Shown in pieces: positions 15,604 through 22,645 of a stretch of 33,475 nt of DNA. Under the pieces are notes generated by a model, which worked only from the letters and a program-made list of their open reading frames with translations, was not told where the DNA came from and made no database searches. Made by a program: the position numbers and the translations under genes. Numbering within the stretch: position 1 is the first letter of the stretch; every line of letters starts with the position of its first letter. The stretch is from positions 1 to 33,475 of the forward strand of contig JAFGMM010000361.1 in the NCBI GenBank assembly GCA_016927535.1, written 5' to 3'. Origin of the DNA: Anaerolineae bacterium. GTDB lineage: Bacteria; Chloroflexota; Anaerolineae; Aggregatilineales; JAFGMM01.

Positions 15604-16395
15604 TCAAGGGTTCTGCGCGAGAATTTCGTACAGGATAACGGCGGCGGCTACGGCTACGTTTAGCGAGTCGCTGCGGCCCCGCATCGGGATAGAGACCGCC
15701 GCGTCGCACAGCGCCCGGCGCTGCGACGCCAGGCCTTCGCCCTCGCTGCCCAGCAGCAGGATCATGGGCAGGGGGTAGGCGATATCGCGGTATGCACACG
15801 GTGCGTCGCCAGACGCGCCGACGAGTTGGTAGCCCGTGCGCTGCTTCCAATGCGCAAAGCTGTCGAAATCGGTGTGAACGAGCTTCTGGGTGAATATGGC
15901 GTTGCGGGCGGCGCGGACTGCCGTCGGATGGTAGGGGTCGGCGGCGGCGTCCAGCAGGATGACGCCCGACGCCCCAACCGCGTCGCAGGTTCTCAGGATG
16001 GTGCCCAGGTTGCCCGGATACTGCACGGCGTCGAGCGCGACCCAGAGCGGGTCGGATGCGCGCCCGGTCTGCTCCAAGTGATGCCATTGCTGCCGCACGA
16101 CGGCGGCGATGCCCTGCGGGTGTTCCCGGCTGGCGATGCTCTCAAAGACGGCGCCGGTGGTTTCCAGTACATGGATGTCCGGCGCATGCGCGGCCCGACG
16201 CACGGCTTCGTAGCCTATTGCGCTGGTCAGCAGGTCGGGGCAGACGACGACCATCTCGACCCGGTCCGGGTAGGCCAGCGCTTCGACGACCGCTTGTATC
16301 CCTTCGACCACGAATAACCCGGTTTCTTCGCGCGCTTTGCGGGTTTGCAGCCGGCGGATCAGTTTAATTTGTTTGTTGCTCTTGCTCGATATCAT
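15604..16395 (-). CDS. SpoU/TrmH-family RNA 2'-O-methyltransferase
   Basis: A 263-residue SPOUT methyltransferase. An N-terminal substrate-binding segment (KLIRRLQTRKAREETGLFVVEG) resembles RlmB/TsnR. The catalytic knot has motif 1 NLGTILRTCDAVGASG (from about 128), motif 2 LLLGSEGEGLA (about 210) and motif 3 SIPMRGRSDSLNVAVAA (about 235), including the conserved Arg and Asn of the trefoil knot. It methylates ribose 2'-OH in rRNA or tRNA using SAM; the exact site is unknown. The ATG at 16395 gives MISSKSNKQI, a typical start. It is convergent with the MNT-HEPN gene, 19 bp apart, and has its own well-formed promoter. Confidence 0.93.
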   Translation of the reverse strand: MISSKSNKQIKLIRRLQTRKAREETGLFVVEGIQAVVEALAYPDRVEMVVVCPDLLTSAIGYEAVRRAAHAPDIHVLETTGAVFESIASREHPQGIAAVVRQQWHHLEQTGRASDPLWVALDAVQYPGNLGTILRTCDAVGASGVILLDAAADPYHPTAVRAARNAIFTQKLVHTDFDSFAHWKQRTGYQLVGASGDAPCAYRDIAYPLPMILLLGSEGEGLASQRRALCDAAVSIPMRGRSDSLNVAVAAAVILYEILAQNP

Positions 16396-16418
16396 CAGTT
16401 AGACCCTATGACGATTTT

Positions 16419-16447
16419 ATTTGAGCATGTGTTTTAGCGCTTGTCAA
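16419..16447 (-). promoter_or_regulatory. Promoter for the RNA methyltransferase
   Basis: On the minus strand a perfect TTGACA (16447-16442) and TCAAAT (16424-16419, 4/6) are spaced 17 bp apart, about 24 bp before the ATG at 16395. Confidence 0.5.
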
Positions 16448-16500
16448 TCGGACCGAAGCCGTGAAGCCGTGACTTCTGACCTGTGTCTGCAAACGAGAAC

Positions 16501-16530
16501 TTGCGGTAGAATTCACGGGCCGCATATATC
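16501..16530 (+). promoter_or_regulatory. Weak candidate promoter for the aminotransferase
   Basis: TTGCGG (16501-16506) and TATATC (16525-16530) are 18 bp apart. AGGAG at 16589-16593 then precedes ATG 16606 by 12 bp. Both hexamers are imperfect. Confidence 0.3.
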
Positions 16531-16605
16531 GTTGCCGGGCGGGATGGGGTCCCCGGCGGGCATCTATCCAAGCAGAAGCTATATCTTTAGGAGACGATTG
16601 ACGCT

Positions 16606-17943
16606 ATGATGACCAAACCAGGACCGAAGGCGCAGAGCATCGTCGCGCGCGACGCGGCTGCGATTTCGCCTTCGTACACGCGACCCTATCCGCTCGTGGT
16701 GGAGCGCGCGCAAGGCTCGGAAGTGTGGGACGTAGACGGCAACCACTACATCGACTTCGCCGCCGGCATCGCCGTAACTTCGACCGGGCACTGTCACCCG
16801 CGAGTGGTCAAAGCCATTCAAGAGCAGGCTGCCAAGCTGATTCACATCGGCGGTACGGACTTTTATTATGAATTGCAGGTGAAGACCGCCGAAGAACTGG
16901 ACCGGATCGCGCCTTTCTCGGATGATGCGCGCACGTTCCTGACGAACTCCGGTGCGGAAAGCATCGAGGCAGCGATCAAATTGGCGCGCTGGGCGACCGG
17001 GCGGGCGCGCTTTATTGCGTTTCACGGCGCGTTTCACGGGCGGACGCTGGGCGCGCTTTCGTTCACGGCGAGCAAGGCCATCCAGCGCGCGGGCTTCTTC
17101 CCGATGGTGCCGGGCGTGACGCACGTGCCGTATGCCAACCCTAAGAAGTGCGTTTGCGGGGAGTTGGGTTCCTGCCATAAGTTGGACGGGCCGTGCCGGT
17201 CGGTGGCCTATATCGAAGATGTGGTCTTTAAGCATATGTTCCCCGGTGAGGAGGTCGCCGCCGTGCTGGTCGAGCCGATCCAGGGTGAGGGCGGCTACAT
17301 CGTGCCGTGCGACTGCTTTCTCAGCGATCTGCGCTCGCTGTGCGATAAGTACGGGATGCTGCTGATCGTGGACGAGGTGCAGTCGGGGATGGGGCGCACG
17401 GGCAAATGGTTTGCGATTGAGCACTGGGGCGTCGAGCCGGATATTGTGGCGATTGCGAAGGGCATCGCCAGTGGGATGCCGCTGGGCGCGATGATTGCGC
17501 GCAAGGGGTTGATGACCTGGCCGCCCGGCGCGCACGGCAACACGTTCGGCGGCAACCCGATTGCTTGCGCGGCGGCGCTGGCGACCATCGACCTGATCGA
17601 GAACGGCGACGAGATCACCGGCGGCAAACCCTACAGGAAGAACGCCGCCGAGATGGGCGAGTATATCGTGGACGCGCTGGACGAGATGAAGCCGCGCCAC
17701 CCCTCGATTGTGGATGTGCGGGGCAAAGGGTTGATGCTCGGCGTTGAATTTGGCGCCGACGGCCAGTTGGCGCCCGATTTGCGCGACCGCGTGGTCGAGA
17801 GCGCGTTCGAGAGGGGCTTGATTGTGCTGCCGTGCGGCCCTTCGGCGATGCGCATTGCTCCGCCGCTGAACATTAACAAAGACTTGGTGGATAGGGGGTT
17901 GATTCTGTTCGACCAGGTGCTCACCGAAGCGGAGCGGGGATAA
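16606..17943 (+). CDS. Class III PLP aminotransferase (4-aminobutyrate/ornithine type) with Cys insertion
   Basis: A 445-residue fold-type I aminotransferase. Visible features are DVDGNHYIDFAAGIAVTSTGH, the cofactor-phosphate loop NSGAESIEAAIKLAR, FHGAFHGRTLGALSFTAS, Asp256 in LLIVDEVQSGMGRTGK (pyridine N) and Lys285 in AIAKGIASGMPLGA, the expected Schiff-base lysine. The class uses omega-amino acids such as GABA or ornithine, and some members are amino-acid racemases. An insertion after VPYANPKK carries Cys182, Cys184, Cys190 and Cys197, a possible metal site, as in some archaeal and thermophile relatives. A second ATG follows at 16609. It lies upstream of an MmgE/PrpD gene, separated by a terminator-like hairpin. 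Confidence 0.93.
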   Translation: MMTKPGPKAQSIVARDAAAISPSYTRPYPLVVERAQGSEVWDVDGNHYIDFAAGIAVTSTGHCHPRVVKAIQEQAAKLIHIGGTDFYYELQVKTAEELDRIAPFSDDARTFLTNSGAESIEAAIKLARWATGRARFIAFHGAFHGRTLGALSFTASKAIQRAGFFPMVPGVTHVPYANPKKCVCGELGSCHKLDGPCRSVAYIEDVVFKHMFPGEEVAAVLVEPIQGEGGYIVPCDCFLSDLRSLCDKYGMLLIVDEVQSGMGRTGKWFAIEHWGVEPDIVAIAKGIASGMPLGAMIARKGLMTWPPGAHGNTFGGNPIACAAALATIDLIENGDEITGGKPYRKNAAEMGEYIVDALDEMKPRHPSIVDVRGKGLMLGVEFGADGQLAPDLRDRVVESAFERGLIVLPCGPSAMRIAPPLNINKDLVDRGLILFDQVLTEAERG

Positions 17944-17962
17944 CGACATCTCGTGTCTGGCA

Positions 17963-17981
17963 GGGGGATATACCATCCCCC
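17963..17981 (+). terminator. Intercistronic hairpin with T-rich tail
   Basis: GGGGGAT and ATCCCCC form a perfect 7-bp stem with a 5-nt loop, followed by ATTTTGTGTTT. It lies 20 bp after the aminotransferase stop and ends 24 bp before the next ATG. It can act as a terminator or an attenuator between the two genes. Confidence 0.6.
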
Positions 17982-18005
17982 ATTTTGTGTTTCGAGGAGG
18001 CTCCT

Positions 18006-19385
18006 ATGTCTCATACACGATCTATCAGCCGCACCATGGCGGAGTTCGCCGCGAATCTAAAGCTCGAAGATGTGCCCGCCGACGCGATCAAAGAGGCCAA
18101 GCGTTTCTTGTTGGACAGCGTGGGCTGTGCGTTCGGCGCGCTGGGCAGCCGCGATATGCAAATCGCGCACGACTACACCGAAGCGCTGGGCGGCGCGCCC
18201 GAAGCGACCGTCATCGGCAGCGGCTTAAGGACGAACGCGGTCAACGCCGCATTGATGAACAGCCTGCTGGTGCGCGCGCTGGACTATAACGATATCTACT
18301 GGAAGCAGGACCCCTCGCACCCCTCCGATATTATCCCGGCGGGATTGGCCTGCGCCGAAAAAGCCGGCCGGGGCGGCGCCGATGTGCTGTCGGCGATTCT
18401 CATCGGCTACGAGCTTGAGATGCGCTGGTGCCTGGCCGCCGACCCCGGCGTCCGCGAGGTGGGCTGGCACCACGCCACGCTTACCCAGTTCGTCAGCCCG
18501 CTGGTGGCGGGGCGTATGCTCGGTCTTACGGTCGATCAGATGGTGCACGCGGTGGGTATCGGCGGGAGTGCGCGCAACACTTTCGGCTGCGTGGTGGCCG
18601 GGCACCTCAGCAATATGAAGAACACCGCCGACCCGATGGCGGTGCAGGCGGGCGTGATCGCGGCGGAGCTGGCGCGGCGCGGCTACACCGGGCCGGCGCT
18701 GGTCATCGAAGGACGCGAAGGCCTTTTCGATACGATTCGTAATGTCCGGTGGGATCAAAACGTTTTAACCGACGGATTGGGCAAGGAGTTTCTGATTACC
18801 CGGTGCAGCTATAAGGCCTACCCCACCGAGTACCTGACCCATTCGCCCATCAGCGCGACGATTCACCTTTGCAAAGAGCACAATATTAACCCGGTGGAGA
18901 TCGGCAAGGTGACGGTGAAGACGCTCCGGCGCGGCGCGGAAATCCTCAGCGACCCGGACAAGTATAAGCCGACTACGCGCGAGACCGCCGATCACTCGCT
19001 GCCGTACTGCATCGCGGTGGCGTGCATCGACCGGAGCGTGCTGCCGACCGCGTTTCACGAGGAGCGGCTGAAAGACCCGGCGATCTGGCGGCTGCTGCCC
19101 AGGATTCAGGTGTTGGCGGAGCCGGCGTTCGAGGGGCTGTTCCCGAAGGTGCAGCCGGCCGAGGTGCGCATCACGACGGCGAGCGGCGGCGTCCACACGC
19201 GGCGCGTCGATTATGCGAAGGGCGACCCGATGGACCCGATGAGCGACGCGGAGCTTGTCGCCAAGTTCCGCAGCCAGGCCGGGCTGTGGATCGACGAAGC
19301 GCGGCAGGATGCGATCATCGAGGCGACCTGGGCGCTGGAGGAGATCGCGGACATCGGGGAGTATATGCGCCTGCTGGTGAAGTAA
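18006..19385 (+). CDS. MmgE/PrpD family protein (2-methylcitrate dehydratase-like)
   Basis: A 459-residue protein of the MmgE/PrpD superfamily, which includes 2-methylcitrate dehydratase and cis-aconitate decarboxylase. Family landmarks are KRFLLDSVGCAFGALGS near the N-terminus, NAALMNSLLVRALDYNDIYW, HPSDIIPAGLACAEKAGRGG, the helical GYELEMRWCLA, GWHHATLTQFVSPLVAGRML and the C-terminal VDYAKGDPMDPMSDAEL. GGAGG 5 bp before ATG 18006 fixes the start; the open frame reaches 17985. Members outside propionate metabolism often have undefined substrates, and no prpB/prpC partner is adjacent, so a methylcitrate-cycle role is not supported. It may handle a dicarboxylate linked to the aminotransferase upstream. 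Confidence 0.9.
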   Translation: MSHTRSISRTMAEFAANLKLEDVPADAIKEAKRFLLDSVGCAFGALGSRDMQIAHDYTEALGGAPEATVIGSGLRTNAVNAALMNSLLVRALDYNDIYWKQDPSHPSDIIPAGLACAEKAGRGGADVLSAILIGYELEMRWCLAADPGVREVGWHHATLTQFVSPLVAGRMLGLTVDQMVHAVGIGGSARNTFGCVVAGHLSNMKNTADPMAVQAGVIAAELARRGYTGPALVIEGREGLFDTIRNVRWDQNVLTDGLGKEFLITRCSYKAYPTEYLTHSPISATIHLCKEHNINPVEIGKVTVKTLRRGAEILSDPDKYKPTTRETADHSLPYCIAVACIDRSVLPTAFHEERLKDPAIWRLLPRIQVLAEPAFEGLFPKVQPAEVRITTASGGVHTRRVDYAKGDPMDPMSDAELVAKFRSQAGLWIDEARQDAIIEATWALEEIADIGEYMRLLVK

Positions 19386-19404
19386 GACGGTAAGACAAAG
19401 GCAA

Positions 19405-19435
19405 TTCACCACAGAGACACAGAGAGCACAGAGAA
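19405..19435. repeat. CACAGAG-type repeat, single unit
   Basis: A well-preserved single unit starting TTCACCACAGAGACACAGAG, located 20 bp after the MmgE/PrpD stop and before the small zinc-ribbon gene. Confidence 0.8.
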
Positions 19436-19484
19436 CAGGGAAAGCGCGGGTGTCTTGGGGGTGAGGCGATCTGTGAGGTGTGCA

Positions 19485-19763
19485 ATGGGCGGGACGACCT
19501 GTCCTTACTGCGGCAAATCGGCGCTCGCGTGGTGGAGCAAGTTTTTCTATAACCCGCTGAGCGAGGGAGCCTGCCGCGTGTGCGGCGAGCCGTTTACGCT
19601 GCCGTGGGCGCCGGCGATGGCCGCCTATATCCCGTTTGTGCTGGTGGTGCTGGTAGGTTTCCTGATGGTCGATGCGTACCTGTGGGCGCAGATGTTGGCG
19701 GCGGGGTTCGTCGCCTCCGGCGTGGTTCATGTTGTGTGGGTGCCGCTGGTCAAAAGCGGATGA
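19485..19763 (+). CDS. Small zinc-ribbon membrane protein
   Basis: A 92-residue protein of unknown function. An N-terminal four-Cys ribbon (CPYCG then 18 residues then CRVCG) is followed by two hydrophobic helices (YIPFVLVVLVGFLMV and LAAGFVASGVVHVVWV). Similar CPxCG...CxxCG plus membrane-hairpin proteins occur widely without assigned function. GAGG 6 bp before ATG 19485 favours this start over a TTG at 19455. The upstream extension would overlap sequence next to the repeat. Confidence 0.7.
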   Translation: MGGTTCPYCGKSALAWWSKFFYNPLSEGACRVCGEPFTLPWAPAMAAYIPFVLVVLVGFLMVDAYLWAQMLAAGFVASGVVHVVWVPLVKSG

Positions 19764-19804
19764 CGCCTTTCCCGGACATAGCAATTGTGATAACGTAAAG
19801 TTGG

Positions 19805-19853
19805 GCCGTGCGCGGCTGGTCCGGCGCTGCTTTGCAGGCGGGCCGCGCGCGGC
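19805..19853 (+). promoter_or_regulatory. Stable hairpin in the leader of the threonine dehydrogenase gene
   Basis: GCCGTGCGCGGC (19805-19816) pairs with GCCGCGCGCGGC (19842-19853) over 12 bp with one G-U pair, leaving a 25-nt loop. It ends 29 bp before ATG 19883 and has no T-tract. It could be a folded leader element or a dispersed palindrome. Confidence 0.35.
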
Positions 19854-19882
19854 ATGATATGGATCGACACAAGGAGTAAGTT

Positions 19883-20905
19883 ATGCGTAAAGAGGTTGTG
19901 CTCATTACCGGCGCTGCCGGCGAGATCGGCCAGGCGCTCATCACGGCGCTTTCCGACAAGGGAGTAAACAATATCCTCGCGCTCGATGTCAAGCCGGTGC
20001 CCAGGCCGCTCCGCGAGCGCTGCGAGCAGGTGGTCGTCGGCGATATTCTCGATAGTTCGCTGTTCGACCGCTTGCTTTCCGAGTACGCGATATCCTGTTT
20101 TTACCACCTGGCGGCGCTGCTCTCCACGCGCGCCGAGTTCATGCCGGAGGCGGCGCACCGCGTGAACGTGGAAGGTACGCTGAACCTGCTGCGGCGCGCC
20201 GTGGAGCAGGCGATCTGGCTGGGCGAACGGGTCAAGTTCATGTTCCCCAGTTCGGTAGCGGTGTATGGTATGCCCGACCTGGCGACGAAAGCGGCGGTCG
20301 GCGCGGTGAGAGAACACCAGTGGACCGAGCCGATCACGATGTACGGCTGCAACAAGCTGTACTGCGAGCGCCTGGGCCGCTACTATGCCGACTACTACCA
20401 GCAGCTTGCCGCCGGCCCTGACCCGCACTATATCGACTTCCGCGCGCTGCGCTTCCCCGGCTTAATCAGCGCGTTCACCATGCCGACCGGCGGCACCACC
20501 GACTACGCGCCGGAGATGATCCACTACGCCGCGCAGGACCGGCCCTACCGGTGCTTTGTGCGCGAGGATACGCGGCTGCCCTTCCTGGCGATGCCGGATG
20601 CGATCAAGGCGCTGATCGAGCTGGAGTGCGCGCCCGCCGAACGGCTGACTTCGCACGTGTACAATGTGACCAGCTTCAGCCGCACGGCCGGCGAGCTGGC
20701 GGCGCGCACCAAGTCGGCTTTCCCGGACGCCAACATCACATTTGCGCCGGATTTGAGCCGGCAGCGCATCGTCGATAGCTGGCCGGTCGATCAAGACGAC
20801 GGCAGGGCGCGCACCGACTGGGGCTGGGCGCCGGACTACGACGAGACGCGCACGTTTGAGGAGTATTTAATTCCGAACATCCGCGCGAAGTATAACCAGT
20901 TGTAG
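19883..20905 (+). CDS. tdh: NAD-dependent L-threonine 3-dehydrogenase, SDR type
   Basis: A 340-residue extended short-chain dehydrogenase. The NAD loop is TGAAGEIG (residues 9-16). The active site has SSVAVYG and Y154GCNK158 (YxxxK). The C-terminal half carries GTTDYAPEMIHYAA and FVREDTRLPFLAMPDAIKA, segments I associate with the UDP-galactose-epimerase-like L-threonine 3-dehydrogenases. These oxidise L-threonine to 2-amino-3-ketobutyrate, which then gives glycine and acetyl-CoA. No 2-amino-3-ketobutyrate CoA-ligase (kbl) lies in this window. AAGGAG lies 8 bp before ATG 19883. A generic sugar epimerase is less likely because of the GTTDY motif. Confidence 0.85.
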   Translation: MRKEVVLITGAAGEIGQALITALSDKGVNNILALDVKPVPRPLRERCEQVVVGDILDSSLFDRLLSEYAISCFYHLAALLSTRAEFMPEAAHRVNVEGTLNLLRRAVEQAIWLGERVKFMFPSSVAVYGMPDLATKAAVGAVREHQWTEPITMYGCNKLYCERLGRYYADYYQQLAAGPDPHYIDFRALRFPGLISAFTMPTGGTTDYAPEMIHYAAQDRPYRCFVREDTRLPFLAMPDAIKALIELECAPAERLTSHVYNVTSFSRTAGELAARTKSAFPDANITFAPDLSRQRIVDSWPVDQDDGRARTDWGWAPDYDETRTFEEYLIPNIRAKYNQL

Positions 20906-20918
20906 AGGTAGGCGAGGG

Positions 20919-20952
20919 AAGCTCCCAGGGGGACCTTGCTCTTTGGGAGCTT
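20919..20952 (+). terminator. Hairpin after tdh
   Basis: A perfect 9-bp stem (AAGCTCCCA / TGGGAGCTT) with a 16-nt loop begins 14 bp after the stop. The T-run after it is short, so termination strength is uncertain. The remaining sequence to 21120 holds an isolated TATAAT at 21023-21028 and no gene. Confidence 0.45.
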
Positions 20953-21120
20953 TGGGCACGACCTATCGGTGTCGCCTTGTAAACCTTAACCCCCGACTCA
21001 TCAAAATTTAACCGTAATCCGTTATAATTGAGGTGAGGTGGGGTTGTTTTGTCCTTGCTGTATTGTCTTGGGCAACCCGCCGGCTTGCCCAGGGCGGCGT
21101 GAGGCGGCAAGGTGGGTGCG

Positions 21121-21150
21121 TTGCATACCCGGCGGCGATTGCGCTAAAAT
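21121..21150 (+). promoter_or_regulatory. Candidate promoter giving a leaderless GNAT transcript
   Basis: TTGCAT (21121-21126, 4/6) and TAAAAT (21145-21150, 5/6) are 18 bp apart. The -10 ends only 9 bp before ATG 21160, so transcription would start at or within 3 nt of the start codon. No Shine-Dalgarno sequence is present. Confidence 0.45.
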
Positions 21151-21159
21151 AAGCGGCCT

Positions 21160-21645
21160 ATGGAACAAGCGATAACCATCCGCAAGGCAACCAAGGAGGA
21201 TATCCCCGATATCGTCCGGCTGCGGCGTGCGATGTTCGAGGCGATGGGCGAGACCGACCCGGCAAAACTTGATGCGGTGTCGCGGGCGAGCGCGCATCTC
21301 CTGGCTTGCGACCTGGAGGCCGGCGGCGTTCACATCTGGCTGGCGGTCACCGAGAGTGATTGGCCGGTTGCGAGCGGCGGGCTGACGGTAGACCGGCACC
21401 TGCCCGCGCCTAACAACCCCTCCGGGCGCATCGCCTACATCATGAACATGTTCACGCACGGCGACTACCGGCGTCAAGGCGTGGCCCGCAAGTTGATGCA
21501 GACCATGCTCCAGTGGATAAACGAGCAGGGGATTACAAAGGTCGCATTGCACGCCAGCGAAGATGGTGAGACGCTTTACCGGATGCTGGGCTTCAAGCCT
21601 AGTAATGAGATGCAGCTTGACCTGGTGCATGAGAGCCGGCCATGA
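21160..21645 (+). CDS. GNAT-family N-acetyltransferase
   Basis: A 161-residue acetyltransferase. It opens with EQAITIRKATKEDIPDIVRLRR, the usual beta1-alpha1 of GNAT proteins. The acetyl-CoA loop is YRRQGVARKLM (about 103-112; R/QxxGxA), preceded by the strand IAYIMNMFTH and followed by KVALHASEDGETLYRMLGFKPS, the classical C-terminal motif. It transfers acetyl from acetyl-CoA to an unknown amine or protein N-terminus. It overlaps the next gene by 4 bp (ATGA), so both are translated together. Transcription may be leaderless. Confidence 0.93.
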   Translation: MEQAITIRKATKEDIPDIVRLRRAMFEAMGETDPAKLDAVSRASAHLLACDLEAGGVHIWLAVTESDWPVASGGLTVDRHLPAPNNPSGRIAYIMNMFTHGDYRRQGVARKLMQTMLQWINEQGITKVALHASEDGETLYRMLGFKPSNEMQLDLVHESRP

Positions 21646-22637
21646 CCGAGAACAAACCGGTGCGGGGGTTTTTGCTGTCGGATGTGCCGTTTGTGCGGCG
21701 CGTCGCGCCGCAGGGCGTGAGCCTGGACACGGTGACCGGTTTGACGCGCGGCCTGAACCCGATCAACGAAGCGTTTCTTTCGGCGCTGCCGCTGAGCGAT
21801 TTCGGTATGCCGACCTACATCCTCCGCGACGGCGACGAGGGGTTGGTGGGGCTGCTGCGCCACAAAGAGGGCGCCCAGCAGGCTTACATCGCCTACCTGG
21901 CGCCCGATCTGGACAAGGGCGCCGACGAGGCGTGCTGGCTGGGGCTGGTCGAAGGGTTGGTGCAGGCGGCGGGCCGGCGCGGCGCGCACATCCTCAACGC
22001 CGAGGTAGACCCCGGCTCGCAGACCTTCGTCGCGCTGCGCGAGGCCGGCTTTGTGACCTTCTCGCGGCAGGATATCTGGCGGCGCACGGCGGCATATGTG
22101 GGCACACCGCCGGCGCGTTTGTTGCGCCCGGCAGTGGACGCCGATGTAGTGGGCGTCACGGCGCTGTACGTCAATACGGTGCCGCACCTGGCGCAGCAGG
22201 CGATCCCGCCGCCGGAGGCGGGCGAGCGCGGCTTGGTCCACTATAACGACGACGGTCACGCCATGGGCTACTTGACGATCTTCAAGGGGCAGCGCGGTGT
22301 TTTGATAAGGCCCTTGCTGCACCCGGAGGCTTACGAGCAGACCGCCGACCTGATCGCCGATGCACTGACTCGCTTTGCGCCGGCCGAGCGGACGCCGGTG
22401 TACTGCGTGGTACAGAGCTACCAGCAATGGTTGCGCGAACCGCTGGCGAGCGCCGGGTTTACGCTGTGGGCGCGCCAGGCAGTGATGGGCAAGCACACGG
22501 TGCGGCGGGCTAAGGACCCCGCGCTCCAACCGCTGCCGGCAAACCCGCGTGCGGTGTTGGATGTCCTTGACGTCAAGCCGCCGCCTTTGCCGGAGTCGAA
22601 TATGCAAGCGTTGCAATCAAAGGCTAAAGAGACATAG
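21642..22637 (+). CDS. Two-domain GNAT-like protein
   Basis: A 331-residue protein whose two halves each resemble a GNAT fold. The first half ends with AYIAYLAPDLDKGADEACW...HILNAEVDPGSQTFVALREAGFVTFSRQDIW. The second repeats the plan, with MGYLTIFKGQRGVLIRPLLHP and VVQSYQQWLREPLASAGFTLWAR. The acetyl-CoA glycine loop (Q/RxxGxG/A) is not obvious in either half, so enzymatic activity is doubtful. It overlaps the bona fide acetyltransferase by 4 bp and may act with it, or bind CoA without catalysis. Assignment as GNAT-like rests on pattern reading only. Confidence 0.7.
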   Translation: MTENKPVRGFLLSDVPFVRRVAPQGVSLDTVTGLTRGLNPINEAFLSALPLSDFGMPTYILRDGDEGLVGLLRHKEGAQQAYIAYLAPDLDKGADEACWLGLVEGLVQAAGRRGAHILNAEVDPGSQTFVALREAGFVTFSRQDIWRRTAAYVGTPPARLLRPAVDADVVGVTALYVNTVPHLAQQAIPPPEAGERGLVHYNDDGHAMGYLTIFKGQRGVLIRPLLHPEAYEQTADLIADALTRFAPAERTPVYCVVQSYQQWLREPLASAGFTLWARQAVMGKHTVRRAKDPALQPLPANPRAVLDVLDVKPPPLPESNMQALQSKAKET

Positions 22638-22645
22638 AAGATTTT

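Noticed and set aside
18006-19385. Calling the MmgE/PrpD gene prpD of a methylcitrate operon
   Set aside because: No prpB, prpC or acnD nearby; the superfamily contains several activities.
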